Shown: one piece after another, positions 1-10,591 of the stretch
How the letters are laid out: each line of letters starts with the position of its first letter
Numbering within the stretch: the first letter of the stretch is position 1
Source: Mesorhizobium sp. WSM4904
GTDB lineage: Bacteria; Pseudomonadota; Alphaproteobacteria; Rhizobiales; Rhizobiaceae
NCBI RefSeq assembly: GCF_029674545.1
Contig: NZ_CP121354.1
Coordinates: forward strand, 868,001 to 932,000
Length of the DNA: 64,000 bases
Direction of reading: 5' to 3'
The notes under the pieces: model-generated
The model's input: the letters and a program-made list of their open reading frames with translations, nothing else
The model's database searches: none
What the model was told of the DNA's origin: nothing
Position numbers and translations under genes: made by a program

Positions 1-1226
<1,226 letters not shown>

Positions 1227-1300
1227 TTGGGTGAGGCGGGGAGCATCCCGTTTCGGCGGAAGAAGATGGCTCCTCGGTTGGAGTGAATGGCGATTGTTGG

Positions 1301-1474
1301 CGCTGCCCCTCATTGCCCTGCCGGGCATTTCTCCCCGTGAACGGGGAGAAAGAGGCAGCTTGTACGCAGCGCTCCTTCTTGCAACGCTGGGGATTGGCGA
1401 AATCGGCGGCGATAGCGCCCTTCTCCCCGTTCACGGGGAGAAGATGGCGGCAGCCAGATGAGGGGCGGCGCCGA
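1301..1474. repeat. Palindromic intergenic repeat, family A (copy A1)
   Basis: The gap between rho and the DUF255 gene is filled by an inverted structure. A left arm with CCCCTCAT...CTGCCGGGCA and a TTCTCCCCGT/ACGGGGAGAA hairpin is followed by a spacer containing CAACGCTGG...ATTGGCGAAAT. A second CTCCCCGT/ACGGGGAG hairpin and an ATGAGGGGCGGCG right arm follow. The same layout recurs near 13.4, 27.6 and 35.3 kb. It carries no convincing ORF. The hairpins could also act as a bidirectional terminator for the convergent neighbours, which is inference. Confidence 0.75.
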
Positions 1475-1507
1475 CGCTCGAAAACAGGGCATATGAGGGA
1501 TTCCGGC

Positions 1508-3619
1508 TTACGTGCCGTTGGAGTCTGGCCTTCGCCGCAACAACCCTTCCAACTCGCCCGCATCAGTCACCGCCGGCAGGCACACCTGTCCGCTGCAGAA
1601 CCAGGCGCCAAGCTTGTCCGTCGGCGGCAGCACGCCGCCGGGCAAAAGCGGTCGATTCGTTTCCGTACCAATCGTCACGACGATATCGACCCGACGCGGA
1701 TCGGGATTTCGATTCATGACCGGAACGAGGCTTGGAGATTCCGGCTTGTCTATGATGACGAGCTTCAGCGGTTCGAGCGCCAGCGCGCAGGCGTTGACGA
1801 TGCCGGCTTGGCCATAGGCCTGTTGCGCGGCGCGGCCCATGGCGAGCTCGGCGGTCGTCCAGGCTTTCTCCCAAAGGTCGAGATCGCCGGTGAGCGAGGA
1901 GAGCCGCACCAGCGCCTCGACGATCTGGCCGGTGGCTGACGGGATCGCTTCGTCGACATCGCCGCGGATGCGGATCGGAACGTCGCCGCTGTCCGACGCG
2001 GTCAGGTAGTAGCCGGTGTTTTCGCCGTCCTGATGCCAGCGGTCGAGTTCCGTGACGAACCCTCGGGCGTGATCGGAGTACGCCTCATCGCCGGTCGCCT
2101 CGAACAGGGCGATCGCCGCGTTGGTCATGGCGGCATAGTCGCTCGACAGCGCCGGAAAGAGTTTCTTGTCGGCCAGCATCGAATGCGGCAAACGGCCATC
2201 CCGGCCGGCTTCGACGATATGGGCAAAGGCCTTGGCTGCGGCGTCGATCCATTCGCGCCGACCGAGGGAACGGCCGGCTTCTGCAAGCGCCGCGATCGTC
2301 AGGCCGTTCCAGTCGGTAAGCGCCTTGCCGTCGCGGCCCGGCCTGACCCGCTTTTCCCGGATGACCAGCAGCTTCGCCTTCAGCGGCGCGAGCCGGGCGT
2401 AATCGGCGATACCCTGGCGTTGCTGGGCTTCGCTCTGGCGGATGATCGGCTTGCCTTCCCAGCCATGCGGGGCAGCCAGCTCGAAATATTGGAAGAATGG
2501 ACCTGAATCGCCGCCGAGCGCGGTTTCGACCTCTTCCCTGCTCCAGGTGTAGAAAAGCCCCTCCTCGCCGTCGCTGTCGGCATCGAGGCTGGCGGCGAAG
2601 GCGCCGCCATCGGCGCGCATCTCGCGAAGCAGCCAGGCGACGGTTTCTTCGATTCGTATGCGGAACAAGTCGTTGCCGGTGGCCGCGAAGGCCCAGTTGC
2701 ACATGCGGATGAGCTGGGCGTTGTCGTAGAGCATCTTTTCGAAATGCGGCACCAGCCATTGGTCGTCGGTCGAATAGCGGCTGAGACCGCCGCCGACATG
2801 ATCGTAGATGCCGCCGGCGAGCATTTTTTCCAGGCTGGCGAGCACGGCGTCGCGATGCGCGGTCTGGCCGTCGCGTAGCCAGGACAGCCACAGGCTGTGC
2901 ATGAAGGGCGCGTTGGGGAATTTCGGCGCGCCGCGCAAGCCGCCGAAATCGCGGTCGATCATGCCGTCGATGCGGCCCGCAAGATCGGCAAGTGCCGCGC
3001 GGTCGAGCACCGCCTTGCCTTTCGCGCCGGCCAGCCGCTGTTCGACATGGGCGGTCAGCCCGTCGGCGCTTTCGGCGAGGCTTTGCTGCTTTTCGCGCCA
3101 GGCCTTGTCGACCGCTTCCAGCACCTGGACGAAGCCCGGTCGGCCGTAGCGGGCCTCGCGCGGAAAATAGGTGCCGCCCCAGAAAGGCTTGCCGTCGGGC
3201 GTGAGAAACATGGTCAGCGGCCAGCCGCCCTGCTCGCCCATGGCATGGAGTGCGGCCATATAGATCTGGTCGATGTCCGGCCGCTCCTCACGATCGACCT
3301 TGATATTGACGAAGAGCCGGTTCATGACGGCGGCGACGGCGTCGTTCTCGAAGCTTTCATGCGCCATGACATGGCACCAGTGGCAGGCGGCATAGCCGAT
3401 GGAGAGCAGGATCGGCCGTCCGAGCTCCTTCGCTTCGGCAAGCGCTGCCGGCGACCACGCCCGCCAATGCACCGGGTTGCCGCTATGCTGCTGCAGATAG
3501 GGGCTGGCTTCTTCGGCAAGCAGGTTTCGCGCAGGCAAGGTCACGATGGGCGGCTCGGCTTGGTTGATGAGCAAGGCAATTCCGGGAAAGCGCAGCGGCT
3601 TCCGTGCGGAACGTCGCAT
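1508..3619 (-). CDS. Thioredoxin domain-containing protein (DUF255/YyaL family)
   Basis: Large cytosolic protein of the DUF255 (YyaL, spermatogenesis-associated protein 20) family. The N-terminal thioredoxin-like domain carries CHWC at about residues 79-82, followed by HVMAHESFEN, VDREERPDIDQIYM and GGWPLTMFLTPDGKPFWGGTYFP, all characteristic. The rest resembles an (alpha/alpha) barrel of the GlcNAc 2-epimerase type. The length, 703 aa, is usual. The ATG at 3619 gives an extra N-terminal segment; a GTG at codon 26, just before TLPARNLLAEEASPYL, is an equally plausible start. It is divergent from mnmE. The biochemical role of the family is not settled. Confidence 0.9.
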   Translation of the reverse strand: MRRSARKPLRFPGIALLINQAEPPIVTLPARNLLAEEASPYLQQHSGNPVHWRAWSPAALAEAKELGRPILLSIGYAACHWCHVMAHESFENDAVAAVMNRLFVNIKVDREERPDIDQIYMAALHAMGEQGGWPLTMFLTPDGKPFWGGTYFPREARYGRPGFVQVLEAVDKAWREKQQSLAESADGLTAHVEQRLAGAKGKAVLDRAALADLAGRIDGMIDRDFGGLRGAPKFPNAPFMHSLWLSWLRDGQTAHRDAVLASLEKMLAGGIYDHVGGGLSRYSTDDQWLVPHFEKMLYDNAQLIRMCNWAFAATGNDLFRIRIEETVAWLLREMRADGGAFAASLDADSDGEEGLFYTWSREEVETALGGDSGPFFQYFELAAPHGWEGKPIIRQSEAQQRQGIADYARLAPLKAKLLVIREKRVRPGRDGKALTDWNGLTIAALAEAGRSLGRREWIDAAAKAFAHIVEAGRDGRLPHSMLADKKLFPALSSDYAAMTNAAIALFEATGDEAYSDHARGFVTELDRWHQDGENTGYYLTASDSGDVPIRIRGDVDEAIPSATGQIVEALVRLSSLTGDLDLWEKAWTTAELAMGRAAQQAYGQAGIVNACALALEPLKLVIIDKPESPSLVPVMNRNPDPRRVDIVVTIGTETNRPLLPGGVLPPTDKLGAWFCSGQVCLPAVTDAGELEGLLRRRPDSNGT

Positions 3620-3657
3620 GAAAGAAGATACCTAGGGTGGTTCGGCAGGTCGGGCAA

Positions 3658-4971
3658 ATGGTAACTTCGAAGGATTCGATCGTGGCGCTGTCGAGCGGCC
3701 GCCTGCCCGCCGGTATTGCGGTGATCCGCATCTCCGGCCCGAAGACTCGATTCGTGCTCGAAACGATTGCCGGCGGCGGCGTTAAGGATCGGTTTACCAC
3801 GCGGCGCAGGCTGAAAGCGCCCGACGGTTCGATCATCGATCGCGGCCTTGTCCTGTTCTTCCCCGGTCCCGGCAGCTTCACCGGCGAGGACGTTGCCGAG
3901 TTCCATGTCCACGGCAGCCGCGCCGTTGCCACCAAGATGCTGGAGACGATCACCGGTTTCGAAGGCGTCAGACATGCCGAGCCCGGCGAATTCACCCGGC
4001 GCGCCTTTCTTAACGGGAAGCTCGATCTGGTCGAGACCGAGGCGCTGGCCGATCTGGTCAACGCCGAGACGGAGGCCCAGCGCCGCTTCGCCCTGCGCAA
4101 TGCCGAAGGAGCGCAGAGCGAACTTTATGCGAGCTGGCGCCGCCGGCTGATCCATGCGCGGGCAATGATCGAGGCGGAGATCGACTTCGCCGACGAGGAG
4201 GACGTGCCGGGCTCCGTGTCCGATGCGGTGTGGGCCGACGTGGCGGCGATGATCGACGAAATCGTGCGCCACATCCAGGGTTTCAAGGCGGCCGAAATCA
4301 TCCGCGACGGCTTCGAGGTCGTCATCCTCGGCGCGCCGAACGCCGGCAAGTCCAGCCTGTTCAACGTGCTGGCCAAGCGCGAGGCGGCAATCGTCACCGA
4401 CGAGCCGGGCACCACGCGCGACCTGCTTGAAGTGGTGCTGGATCTCAACGGGATGCGGGTGCGGGTCGTCGATACGGCGGGCTTGCGTGAGACCGCCGGG
4501 ACGGTGGAGACGATCGGCATCGAACGGGCGCGCGCCAAGGCCGGTGGCGCGGACCTGGTCCTCCTGCTGGAGGACATGGTCGATCCGCAGTCGGTGGGCG
4601 AGGGTCCGACAGGCGTTCCGTTGCTGAAGATCGGAACGAAGGCCGATCTCAAGGGCACGCTTAACGGTAACTATGACCTGGTCATTTCCTCCAAGGACGG
4701 CTCGGGGCTTTCCGGACTGCTGGATGAGATCGCGCGGCGCGCGGCCTCGGCGATTGGAAACACCGGCGATGTCCTGCCGTCCAGGCTGCGCCATGTCGAG
4801 CTGCTGAGGCAAGCAAAGGACTTTCTTGTCGCGGCGGTGTCGGGGCAGAGCCAGGAGTTGCGCGCGGAGGAACTGCGGCTGGCAACCGATCGGCTCGGAC
4901 GAATCGTCGGCGTGGTGGATGTCGAGGACATGCTGGATGTCATCTTCTCGCAGTTCTGCATCGGCAAGTGA
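3658..4971 (+). CDS. mnmE: tRNA modification GTPase MnmE (TrmE)
   Basis: GTPase that works with MnmG to install the 5-carboxymethylaminomethyl group on U34 of certain tRNAs. The N-terminus DSIVALSSGRLPAGIAVIRISG is the tetrahydrofolate-binding domain start. The G domain has the P-loop GAPNAGKSS at about residues 225-233, then TTRDLLE and DTAGLRET. The protein ends in FCIGK, the conserved C-terminal motif with the functional cysteine. I chose the ATG at 3658 over the in-frame GTG at 3637 because it gives the usual N-terminus (437 aa). Its stop codon overlaps the first parS site. The partner gene mnmG follows after a repeat-filled gap. Confidence 0.97.
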   Translation: MVTSKDSIVALSSGRLPAGIAVIRISGPKTRFVLETIAGGGVKDRFTTRRRLKAPDGSIIDRGLVLFFPGPGSFTGEDVAEFHVHGSRAVATKMLETITGFEGVRHAEPGEFTRRAFLNGKLDLVETEALADLVNAETEAQRRFALRNAEGAQSELYASWRRRLIHARAMIEAEIDFADEEDVPGSVSDAVWADVAAMIDEIVRHIQGFKAAEIIRDGFEVVILGAPNAGKSSLFNVLAKREAAIVTDEPGTTRDLLEVVLDLNGMRVRVVDTAGLRETAGTVETIGIERARAKAGGADLVLLLEDMVDPQSVGEGPTGVPLLKIGTKADLKGTLNGNYDLVISSKDGSGLSGLLDEIARRAASAIGNTGDVLPSRLRHVELLRQAKDFLVAAVSGQSQELRAEELRLATDRLGRIVGVVDVEDMLDVIFSQFCIGK

Positions 4972-4984
4972 TTCACGTGAAACG
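4969..4984. other. parS-like centromere site 1
   Basis: TGATTCACGTGAAACG matches the parS consensus TGTTTCACGTGAAACA with two mismatches at the left plus the terminal base. The core TTCACGTGAAA is intact. It overlaps the stop codon of mnmE and lies about 4 kb from parAB. Probable ParB binding site. Confidence 0.75.
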
Positions 4985-4996
4985 AGACACCGCGCG

Positions 4997-5012
4997 TGAT
5001 TCACGTGAAACA
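4997..5012. other. parS-like centromere site 2
   Basis: TGATTCACGTGAAACA, the same core as site 1 and in the same orientation. The start-to-start distance between sites 1 and 2 is 28 bp. Probable ParB binding site. Confidence 0.78.
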
Positions 5013-5082
5013 GCGGATGGCGCTGCGGAGTGGGCGGGGAACTGCGTCAATTCAACTAGGCTAGGACGAGAGCCGCCGCATT

Positions 5083-5590
5083 CCTTCGCGCCCCCCTCTG
5101 CCCTGCCGGGCATCTCCCGCACTTGGGCTACGGCATGCACACATTTCTGGGCGGCTGGTTGGCGATGGCGTGCATGGCAGCATGGCGCAGCATTGTCTAA
5201 TATAGCGCTAGTCGACCCCCACTCCGTCTCGGCTTCGCCGAGCCACCTCTCCCCCGATCGACGGGGTAGAGGAAAGGCGCCAAGCTTTTGCCGCCAACGC
5301 TTGTCCGGCAGCACTCCCTTCCTTTCCCTCCGGAGGGGGAAAGGTGGCGCTGCGAAGCAGCGACGGATTGGGGGAACCACGTGGCAATCAAGCCTCAGCC
5401 TGATCAGTCACGCCAGTCACAGAAGATGTGTGTATGCCGCAAGCACTTGGGGGAGATTGGCAGTTCCGCGGAAGGCGCCATCCCTGCAACGTTGGCGATT
5501 GGCGAAAGCGAGGATGACATCTGATCTCCCCCCTTGTGGGGGGAGATGCCCGGCAGGGCAGAGGGGGCGCTGTCCCGCCGACTTCTCAAC
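5083..5590. repeat. Composite repeat region between mnmE and mnmG (family B halves around D1)
   Basis: This roughly 700-bp gap has no convincing gene. A left half of a family B element (CCCCCCTCTGCCCTGCCGGGCATCTCC, about 5088-5115) is interrupted before its hairpin completes. The matching right half (GCAACGTTGGCGATTGGCGAAA, then TCTCCCCCCTTGTGGGGGGAGA and GCCCGGCAGGGCAGAGGGGGCG) appears at about 5488-5575. Repeat D1 lies between them. The open frame spanning the whole gap follows the repeats and has no protein-family character. Confidence 0.65.
5137..5413. repeat. Palindromic intergenic repeat, family D (copy D1)
   Basis: It contains CACTCCGTCTCGGCTTCGCC, a TCTCCCCCGATCGACGGGG hairpin, a CCTTTCCCTCCGGAGGGGGAAAGG hairpin region and GGCGCTGCGAAGCAGCGACGGA. 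A nearly identical copy lies at about 62003-62256. The similarity extends to the flanks (ACACATTTC on the left; GGCAATCAAGCCTC and CCTGATCAGTCACGC on the right). This defines an element of roughly 250-280 bp. Confidence 0.75.
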
Positions 5591-5614
5591 GGATGGCCCG
5601 CCCCGCCATTTCAT

Positions 5615-5630
5615 TGTTTCACGTGAAACG
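5615..5630. other. parS-like centromere site 3
   Basis: TGTTTCACGTGAAACG, only the last base differing from the parS consensus. It lies 75 bp upstream of mnmG in the non-repeat remainder of the gap. Strongest of the intergenic parS sites. Confidence 0.85.
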
Positions 5631-5704
5631 AGTCCGGCCTTCGTCCTTGACAGCGCCGAGCCGCGGGGACATGTGTCGGTAATCTCTGAAACCGGATTCT
5701 TGAA

Positions 5705-7579
5705 ATGACCGATCACTATGATGTGGTGGTGGTGGGCGGCGGCCATGCCGGATGCGAGGCGGCAAGCGCTGCAGCGCGTGCCGGCGCCAGGACCGCGCTG
5801 GTGACGCTGCGTTTCGACACGATCGGCGTCATGTCCTGCAACCCGGCCATCGGCGGCCTGGGCAAGGGACATCTCGTGCGCGAGATCGATGCCATGGATG
5901 GGTTGATGGGGGGCATTGCCGATGCCGCCGGTATCCAATTCCGCCTGCTCAATCGCCGCAAAGGCCCCGCCGTGCGCGGACCGCGTACCCAGGCCGACCG
6001 CAAGCTCTATCGGCTGGCCATGCAGGCCGCGATCAGCGAGCAGGCCAATCTCGAGGTGGTCGAAGGCGAAGTTCTGGATCTCGAGATCGAAGACGGGCGG
6101 GTCGCGGCCGTGCTGGTCTCGGGCGATCGACGCCTCGCCTGCGGCGCCGTGGTGTTGACCACCGGCACCTTCCTGCGCGGGTTGATCCATATCGGCGAAA
6201 GGAAGATCGTCGCCGGCCGGATGAACGAGCAGGCAAGCCACGGGCTTTCGGCCACGATGGCCCGCACCGGCTTCAAGCTCGGGCGGCTCAAGACCGGGAC
6301 GCCCCCTCGCCTCGACGGCCGGACCATCGACTGGGCGTCGCTGGACGCCCAAGCGGCGGACGATGATCCGGTGCCGTTTTCGCTGATGACCGACCGCATC
6401 GCCAATCCGCAGATCCGTTGCGGGATCACCCGCACGATGCCGGCCACCCATGAGCTGATCCGCGCCAATCTCGGCCGCTCGGCCATGTATTCCGGCTCGA
6501 TCGACGGTGTCGGGCCGCGTTACTGCCCATCGATCGAGGACAAGATCGTCAAGTTCGGCGACCGCGAAGGCCACCAGATTTTCCTGGAGCCGGAAGGCCT
6601 CGACGACGACACGGTCTATCCGAACGGAATCTCGACCTCGCTGCCGGAAGATGTCCAGCTCGACATTTTGAAGACCATACCCGGGCTGGAGAAGGCGACG
6701 ATGCTGCAGCCGGGCTACGCGATCGAATACGACCATGTCGATCCGCGCGAGTTGTCAACAACTTTGGAGACAAAGCGTGTCGCCGGCCTGTTCCTGGCCG
6801 GGCAGATCAACGGCACGACCGGCTATGAGGAAGCCGGCGCGCAGGGCCTGCTTGCCGGCATCAACGCCGCACGCAAGGCGTCGGCGAGCGAGCCGGTCGT
6901 GCTCAGCCGCACGGAGGCCTATATCGGCGTGATGATCGACGACCTCACCAGCCGCGGCATCGCCGAGCCCTATCGCATGTTCACCTCGCGGGCCGAGTTC
7001 CGGCTTTCGCTGCGGGCCGACAATGCCGACGAGCGGCTGACGCCCCTGGCCGATCGGCTCGGGATAGCCTCATCGGAGCGCATGCGCCGGTTCGACGAGA
7101 TGGCGGGCAAGCTCGACGATGCTCGCGCGCTGGCAAAGTCGGTCACCCTCACGCCGAACGAAGCGGCGCGGCATGGGCTTGAGATCAACAAGGACGGCGT
7201 GCGCCGCTCGGCCTATGAGCTGCTTGCACATCCGGGCGTCGACATGGCTTGGCTGAAACGCGTCGAGCCCAGCTTCGCCGGGCTCGATGCGAAGACGACC
7301 GAGCGGCTCGAGACGGAAGCAAAATATTCCGTCTATCTCGAGCGCCAGCAGGCCGACGTCGCGCAGATAAGGCATGAAGAGTCGCGGCTGATCCCGGAGA
7401 GCATCGACTTTTCCGATGTGCCGGGCCTCTCCAATGAGTTGAAGCAGAAGATGAAGATGCGCCAGCCGCGTTCGATCGCCGATGCGCAGCGCATGGAAGG
7501 CATGACGCCGGCGGCGCTTGCGATCATCGTCGCTCATGTCCGCAATGCCGAGCTCGTCGCGCGAAGGTCTGTGGCGTGA
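5705..7579 (+). CDS. mnmG: tRNA uridine-5-carboxymethylaminomethyl modification enzyme MnmG (GidA)
   Basis: FAD-dependent partner of MnmE in wobble-uridine modification. The N-terminal dinucleotide-binding motif [13 protein letters not shown] is at residues 8-20. It is followed by the family signatures [45 protein letters not shown] and [14 protein letters not shown]. The C-terminal helical region ends in [16 protein letters not shown]. The length of 624 aa is standard. The stop overlaps the GTG start of rsmG by 4 nt, so the two are probably translationally coupled. Confidence 0.98.
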   Translation: MTDHYDVVVVGGGHAGCEAASAAARAGARTALVTLRFDTIGVMSCNPAIGGLGKGHLVREIDAMDGLMGGIADAAGIQFRLLNRRKGPAVRGPRTQADRKLYRLAMQAAISEQANLEVVEGEVLDLEIEDGRVAAVLVSGDRRLACGAVVLTTGTFLRGLIHIGERKIVAGRMNEQASHGLSATMARTGFKLGRLKTGTPPRLDGRTIDWASLDAQAADDDPVPFSLMTDRIANPQIRCGITRTMPATHELIRANLGRSAMYSGSIDGVGPRYCPSIEDKIVKFGDREGHQIFLEPEGLDDDTVYPNGISTSLPEDVQLDILKTIPGLEKATMLQPGYAIEYDHVDPRELSTTLETKRVAGLFLAGQINGTTGYEEAGAQGLLAGINAARKASASEPVVLSRTEAYIGVMIDDLTSRGIAEPYRMFTSRAEFRLSLRADNADERLTPLADRLGIASSERMRRFDEMAGKLDDARALAKSVTLTPNEAARHGLEINKDGVRRSAYELLAHPGVDMAWLKRVEPSFAGLDAKTTERLETEAKYSVYLERQQADVAQIRHEESRLIPESIDFSDVPGLSNELKQKMKMRQPRSIADAQRMEGMTPAALAIIVAHVRNAELVARRSVA

Positions 7580-8229
7580 GCGCCGATGACTTGGGCGGTG
7601 CTTGGGCGGGTCTGCAGGAAGCGGCGGGTCCGGTTTCACGTGAAACATTCGAGCGGCTGCAGGCCTTCGAGCAGCTCTTCCTGAAATGGAACCGCAGCAT
7701 CAATCTGGCGGCGCCGTCGACGCTGGACGACGTCTGGCGCCGCCACATCCTAGACAGCGCGCAACTGGCGCGAATCGCTCCTGCAGCTACGCGGTGGGTC
7801 GACCTCGGTTCGGGCGGCGGCTTTCCCGGATTGGTGCTCGGTTTCCTGCTGGCTGAGCGGCCGGGCGCCTCGATCGATCTGGTCGAGAGCAACCGCAAGA
7901 AGGCGTCGTTCCTGCAATCGGTGATCGGCCAGTTCGGCCTGCCGGCGCGGGTGCTCGCGCGACGCATAGATGATAGCTATGCCTTTGTTACCGAACCGGA
8001 AATCGTCACGGCGCGAGCGCTGGCCGCGCTTCCGGACCTGCTCGATCTCGCCGCGCCCTGGCTGACTAAAGGAGCACGAGCGCTTTTCCACAAAGGCCGG
8101 GATTACCGGGCCGAAGTGGAAGAAAGCACTCACCGCTGGGCCTTCGATCTGGTAGAACATCCAAGCATGACCGACCCTCACGGCATCATCCTGGAAATCA
8201 CCGATCTGCGCTCGGCGACCCCGCAATGA
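7576..8229 (+). CDS. rsmG: 16S rRNA (guanine-527-N7)-methyltransferase RsmG (GidB)
   Basis: SAM-dependent methyltransferase for G527 of 16S rRNA. The SAM-binding motif [15 protein letters not shown] is at residues 75-89, and the typical [11 protein letters not shown] is near residues 34-44. It starts at a GTG inside the mnmG stop (GTGA) and ends overlapping the parA ATG (ATGA), so rsmG sits tightly inside the mnmG-rsmG-parA-parB cluster. Residues 20-25 (VSRETF) are encoded by a parS-like palindrome embedded in the coding sequence. Confidence 0.96.
   Translation: MSADDLGGAWAGLQEAAGPVSRETFERLQAFEQLFLKWNRSINLAAPSTLDDVWRRHILDSAQLARIAPAATRWVDLGSGGGFPGLVLGFLLAERPGASIDLVESNRKKASFLQSVIGQFGLPARVLARRIDDSYAFVTEPEIVTARALAALPDLLDLAAPWLTKGARALFHKGRDYRAEVEESTHRWAFDLVEHPSMTDPHGIILEITDLRSATPQ
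7632..7647. other. parS-like centromere site 4, inside rsmG
   Basis: GGTTTCACGTGAAACA, one mismatch from the consensus, lies within the rsmG reading frame and encodes part of VSRETF. It is the closest site to parAB, about 0.6 kb from parA. Confidence 0.85.
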
Positions 8230-9044
8230 ATTACTGGCATCGACCCATGAAAACTGGACCGCGTATCATCACTGTCGCCAACCAGAAGGGCGGCGTCGGC
8301 AAAACGACGACGGCTATCAATCTGGCCACGGCGCTGGCCGCGATCGGCGAGCGCGTGCTGATCGTCGACCTCGATCCGCAGGGCAATGCCAGCACCGGCC
8401 TCGGCATCGACCGCAAGGATCGCACGGTCTCGTCCTATGACGTGCTGACCGGCGAGCTCGATCTGGAGGCAGCCGCGATGCCGACGGCAGTACCCGGCCT
8501 GTCCATCGTACCGTCGACGCTCGACCTGCTCGGCATCGAGATGGAGATCGCCTCGGCGCCCGACCGCGTGCTCAGGCTGCGCAATGCGCTGCGCGCCGCC
8601 GCCGAGCGGGCGGCGCCGTTCGGCTACGTGCTGATCGACTGCCCGCCCTCGCTCAATCTTTTGACCTTGAATTCAATGGCGGCAGCCGATTCCGTTCTGG
8701 TGCCGCTGCAATGCGAGTTCTTCGCGCTCGAAGGCCTCAGCCAATTGCTCGAGACGGTCGAGCAGGTTCGCGGAACGATCAATCCGGATCTCACGATCCA
8801 GGGCATCGTGCTCACCATGTATGACGGGCGCAACAACCTCGCCAATCAGGTGGTGCAGGATGTGCGCACCCATATGGGCGACAAGGTTTACGAGACGATC
8901 ATCCCGCGCAACGTGCGCGTTTCCGAAGCGCCGTCCTATGGCAAACCGGCGATCCTCTACGATCTCAAATGCTCGGGCAGCCAGGCTTATCTGCAGCTCG
9001 CCTCCGAGGTGATCCGCCGCGAGCGCAAGCTGCGCGCCGCTTGA
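8226..9044 (+). CDS. parA: Chromosome partitioning ATPase ParA
   Basis: Walker-type ATPase that segregates the ParB-parS complex. The deviant Walker A motif [15 protein letters not shown] is at residues 20-34. [14 protein letters not shown] and [17 protein letters not shown] follow as the Walker A' and B regions. The length of 272 aa is normal. The ATG at 8226 overlaps the rsmG stop; an ATG at 8247 ([12 protein letters not shown]) is an alternative start. A 66-nt gap separates it from parB on the same strand, and the two are likely cotranscribed. Confidence 0.97.
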   Translation: MNYWHRPMKTGPRIITVANQKGGVGKTTTAINLATALAAIGERVLIVDLDPQGNASTGLGIDRKDRTVSSYDVLTGELDLEAAAMPTAVPGLSIVPSTLDLLGIEMEIASAPDRVLRLRNALRAAAERAAPFGYVLIDCPPSLNLLTLNSMAAADSVLVPLQCEFFALEGLSQLLETVEQVRGTINPDLTIQGIVLTMYDGRNNLANQVVQDVRTHMGDKVYETIIPRNVRVSEAPSYGKPAILYDLKCSGSQAYLQLASEVIRRERKLRAA

Positions 9045-9110
9045 ACCGCAAGCGATCCAGCAGGTTTGGTTAATTAGCCGATTCGATTCCGAAACGATCT
9101 GGACATTATA

Positions 9111-10004
9111 ATGAGCGAAGACCAATCAAGAAAAAGACTGGGCCGTGGCCTCGCGGCACTGATCGGCGAGATCGACCGTCCAGCGGCGCCGGAAAAGCCG
9201 AGCACGTCAGTCGCGGCGGACGGCAAGGTGCCGATCGAGTTCGTCAGCCCGAACCCGAAGAACCCGCGCCGGCATTTCGGCGATGCCGATCTCACCGATC
9301 TCGCGCAGTCGATCCGCGAGCATGGCGTCGTACAGCCCGTGGTGGCGCGGCCCTCGCCCTCGCAGCCCGGCCGCTACGAGATCATCGCCGGCGAGCGTCG
9401 CTGGCGGGCGGCGCAGCGCGCCGGCCTGACCGAGATCCCGCTCATCGTGCGCGACGTCAACGACCGCACCGCGCTGGAACTGGCGATCATCGAGAACGTG
9501 CAGCGCGCCGACCTCAATCCGGTCGAAGAGGCGCAAGGCTACCAGCAGCTCATCGACGAGCATGGCTACACCCAGGCCGATCTCGGCCAGGTCATCGGCA
9601 AGAGCCGCAGCCATGTCGCCAACACGCTGAGACTCCTGAAGCTGCCCAATGTCATCCAGAGCATGCTGGTCGACGGCGATCTGTCGGCCGGCCATGCCCG
9701 CACGCTGGTCACAGCCGAGGACCCGGCCGGGCTTGCCAAGCGCATCGTCAAGGAGGGGCTTTCGGTGCGCCAGGCCGAGGCGCTGGCGCAGATGCCCGCC
9801 GGTCCGACGCCGGCCAAAGCGAAGTCCGCGGCGAGCGCGCCGGAGAAGGATCCCGACACGCTGGCGCTGGAAAAGCTGATGACCGACACGATCGGCATGA
9901 TCGTGAGCATCGAGCACAAGGGCAAAGGCGGCACGCTGCGCGTCAATTATCGCACGCTGGAGCAGCTCGACGAGCTGTGCCGGCGGTTGAAGGACGAGCG
10001 GTAA
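9111..10004 (+). CDS. parB: Chromosome partitioning protein ParB
   Basis: CTP-dependent DNA clamp that loads at parS. The N-terminal segment RKRLGRGLAALIGE (residues 8-20) is the ParA-stimulating motif. The ParB/Spo0J nuclease-like fold includes IIAGERRWRAAQRAG at about residues 91-105. The helix-turn-helix QADLGQVIGKSRSHVANTLRLLKLP recognises parS. The C-terminal dimer region ends in LDELCRRLKDER. The length of 297 aa is usual. Four parS-like sites lie within about 5 kb upstream. Confidence 0.97.
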   Translation: MSEDQSRKRLGRGLAALIGEIDRPAAPEKPSTSVAADGKVPIEFVSPNPKNPRRHFGDADLTDLAQSIREHGVVQPVVARPSPSQPGRYEIIAGERRWRAAQRAGLTEIPLIVRDVNDRTALELAIIENVQRADLNPVEEAQGYQQLIDEHGYTQADLGQVIGKSRSHVANTLRLLKLPNVIQSMLVDGDLSAGHARTLVTAEDPAGLAKRIVKEGLSVRQAEALAQMPAGPTPAKAKSAASAPEKDPDTLALEKLMTDTIGMIVSIEHKGKGGTLRVNYRTLEQLDELCRRLKDER

Positions 10005-10086
10005 GTTTCTGATACCCAACGAGCTGGCCGGCTAATGAAGTTCTGGCTTAAGGCTGGATATGGCTGATATATCGGTGATAAACATC

Positions 10087-10116
10087 AAGGGGCCGGGCGT
10101 TATGCCGGCCTTTTTG
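10087..10116 (+). terminator. Rho-independent terminator after parB
   Basis: GGCCGG and CCGGCC form a 6-bp stem around GCGTTATG, followed by TTTTTG. It lies about 85 bp downstream of the parB stop, in the correct orientation. Confidence 0.7.
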
Positions 10117-10149
10117 TTGGCGATTGACGAAAAGCAGCGGCCATCTGCG

Positions 10150-10310
10150 TCGTCATTCTAGGGCGGAGCAAGGAGCGAAGCGACGCGCGCAGACCCTAGA
10201 ATCCATGCCGTGACGCTAAGGCGTTGCAATGGTTACAGAATTCTGCGCCGTTGCACTCTACGGCAAGGGTCATGGCATGGATCATCGGGTCAAGCCCGAG
10301 GATGACGAAG
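10150..10310. repeat. Palindromic intergenic repeat, family C (copy C1)
   Basis: It begins GTCATTCTAGGGCGGAGCAAGG, then has GCGAAGCGACG, GACCCTAGAATCCATGCCGTGAC and CAGAATTCTGC, and ends CATGGATCATCGGG...GATGACGAAG. The two ends are roughly complementary. Related copies occur at about 30.1, 31.7, 45.2, 51.9 and 60.9 kb. Confidence 0.75.
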
Positions 10311-10339
10311 CGCAGGGGTTCGGCCCATCCTGGCGGACG

Positions 10340-10430
10340 GGACAGCGCCCCCCTCTGTCCTGCCGGACATCTCCCCCACAAGGGGGGAGATCAGCCGGCA
10401 CCTCGGCTTTCGCCAATCGCAGCCGCTTGG
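10340..10430. repeat. Partial intergenic repeat, family B (copy B2)
   Basis: The left half only: CCCCCCTCTGTCCTGCCGGACA, then the hairpin TCTCCCCCACAAGGGGGGAGA, then GGCTTTCGCCAATC. The right half present in the 22.4-kb copy is missing. Apart from the terminator, C1 and this partial copy, I see nothing else in the roughly 590-bp gap upstream of the DUF1326 gene. Confidence 0.65.
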
Positions 10431-10591
10431 CTTGACTGCGTGGGGCATCGGCGTACGCTTAAATTAGCAAGTTGAAATTAAATGCCCTGGCGTGCCGGAC
10501 AGTCGCGGCGTGGGGCTATTGCCGCGATCGAGGTGAAGCGGCGCCACCCAAAGCGACCCTGCCGATGCGCCTGACACAATGGGAGGTGTAA

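Noticed and set aside
4968-5708. Open frame of 246 codons between mnmE and mnmG
   Set aside because: It runs through two parS sites and repeats and has no family features; composition follows the repeats.
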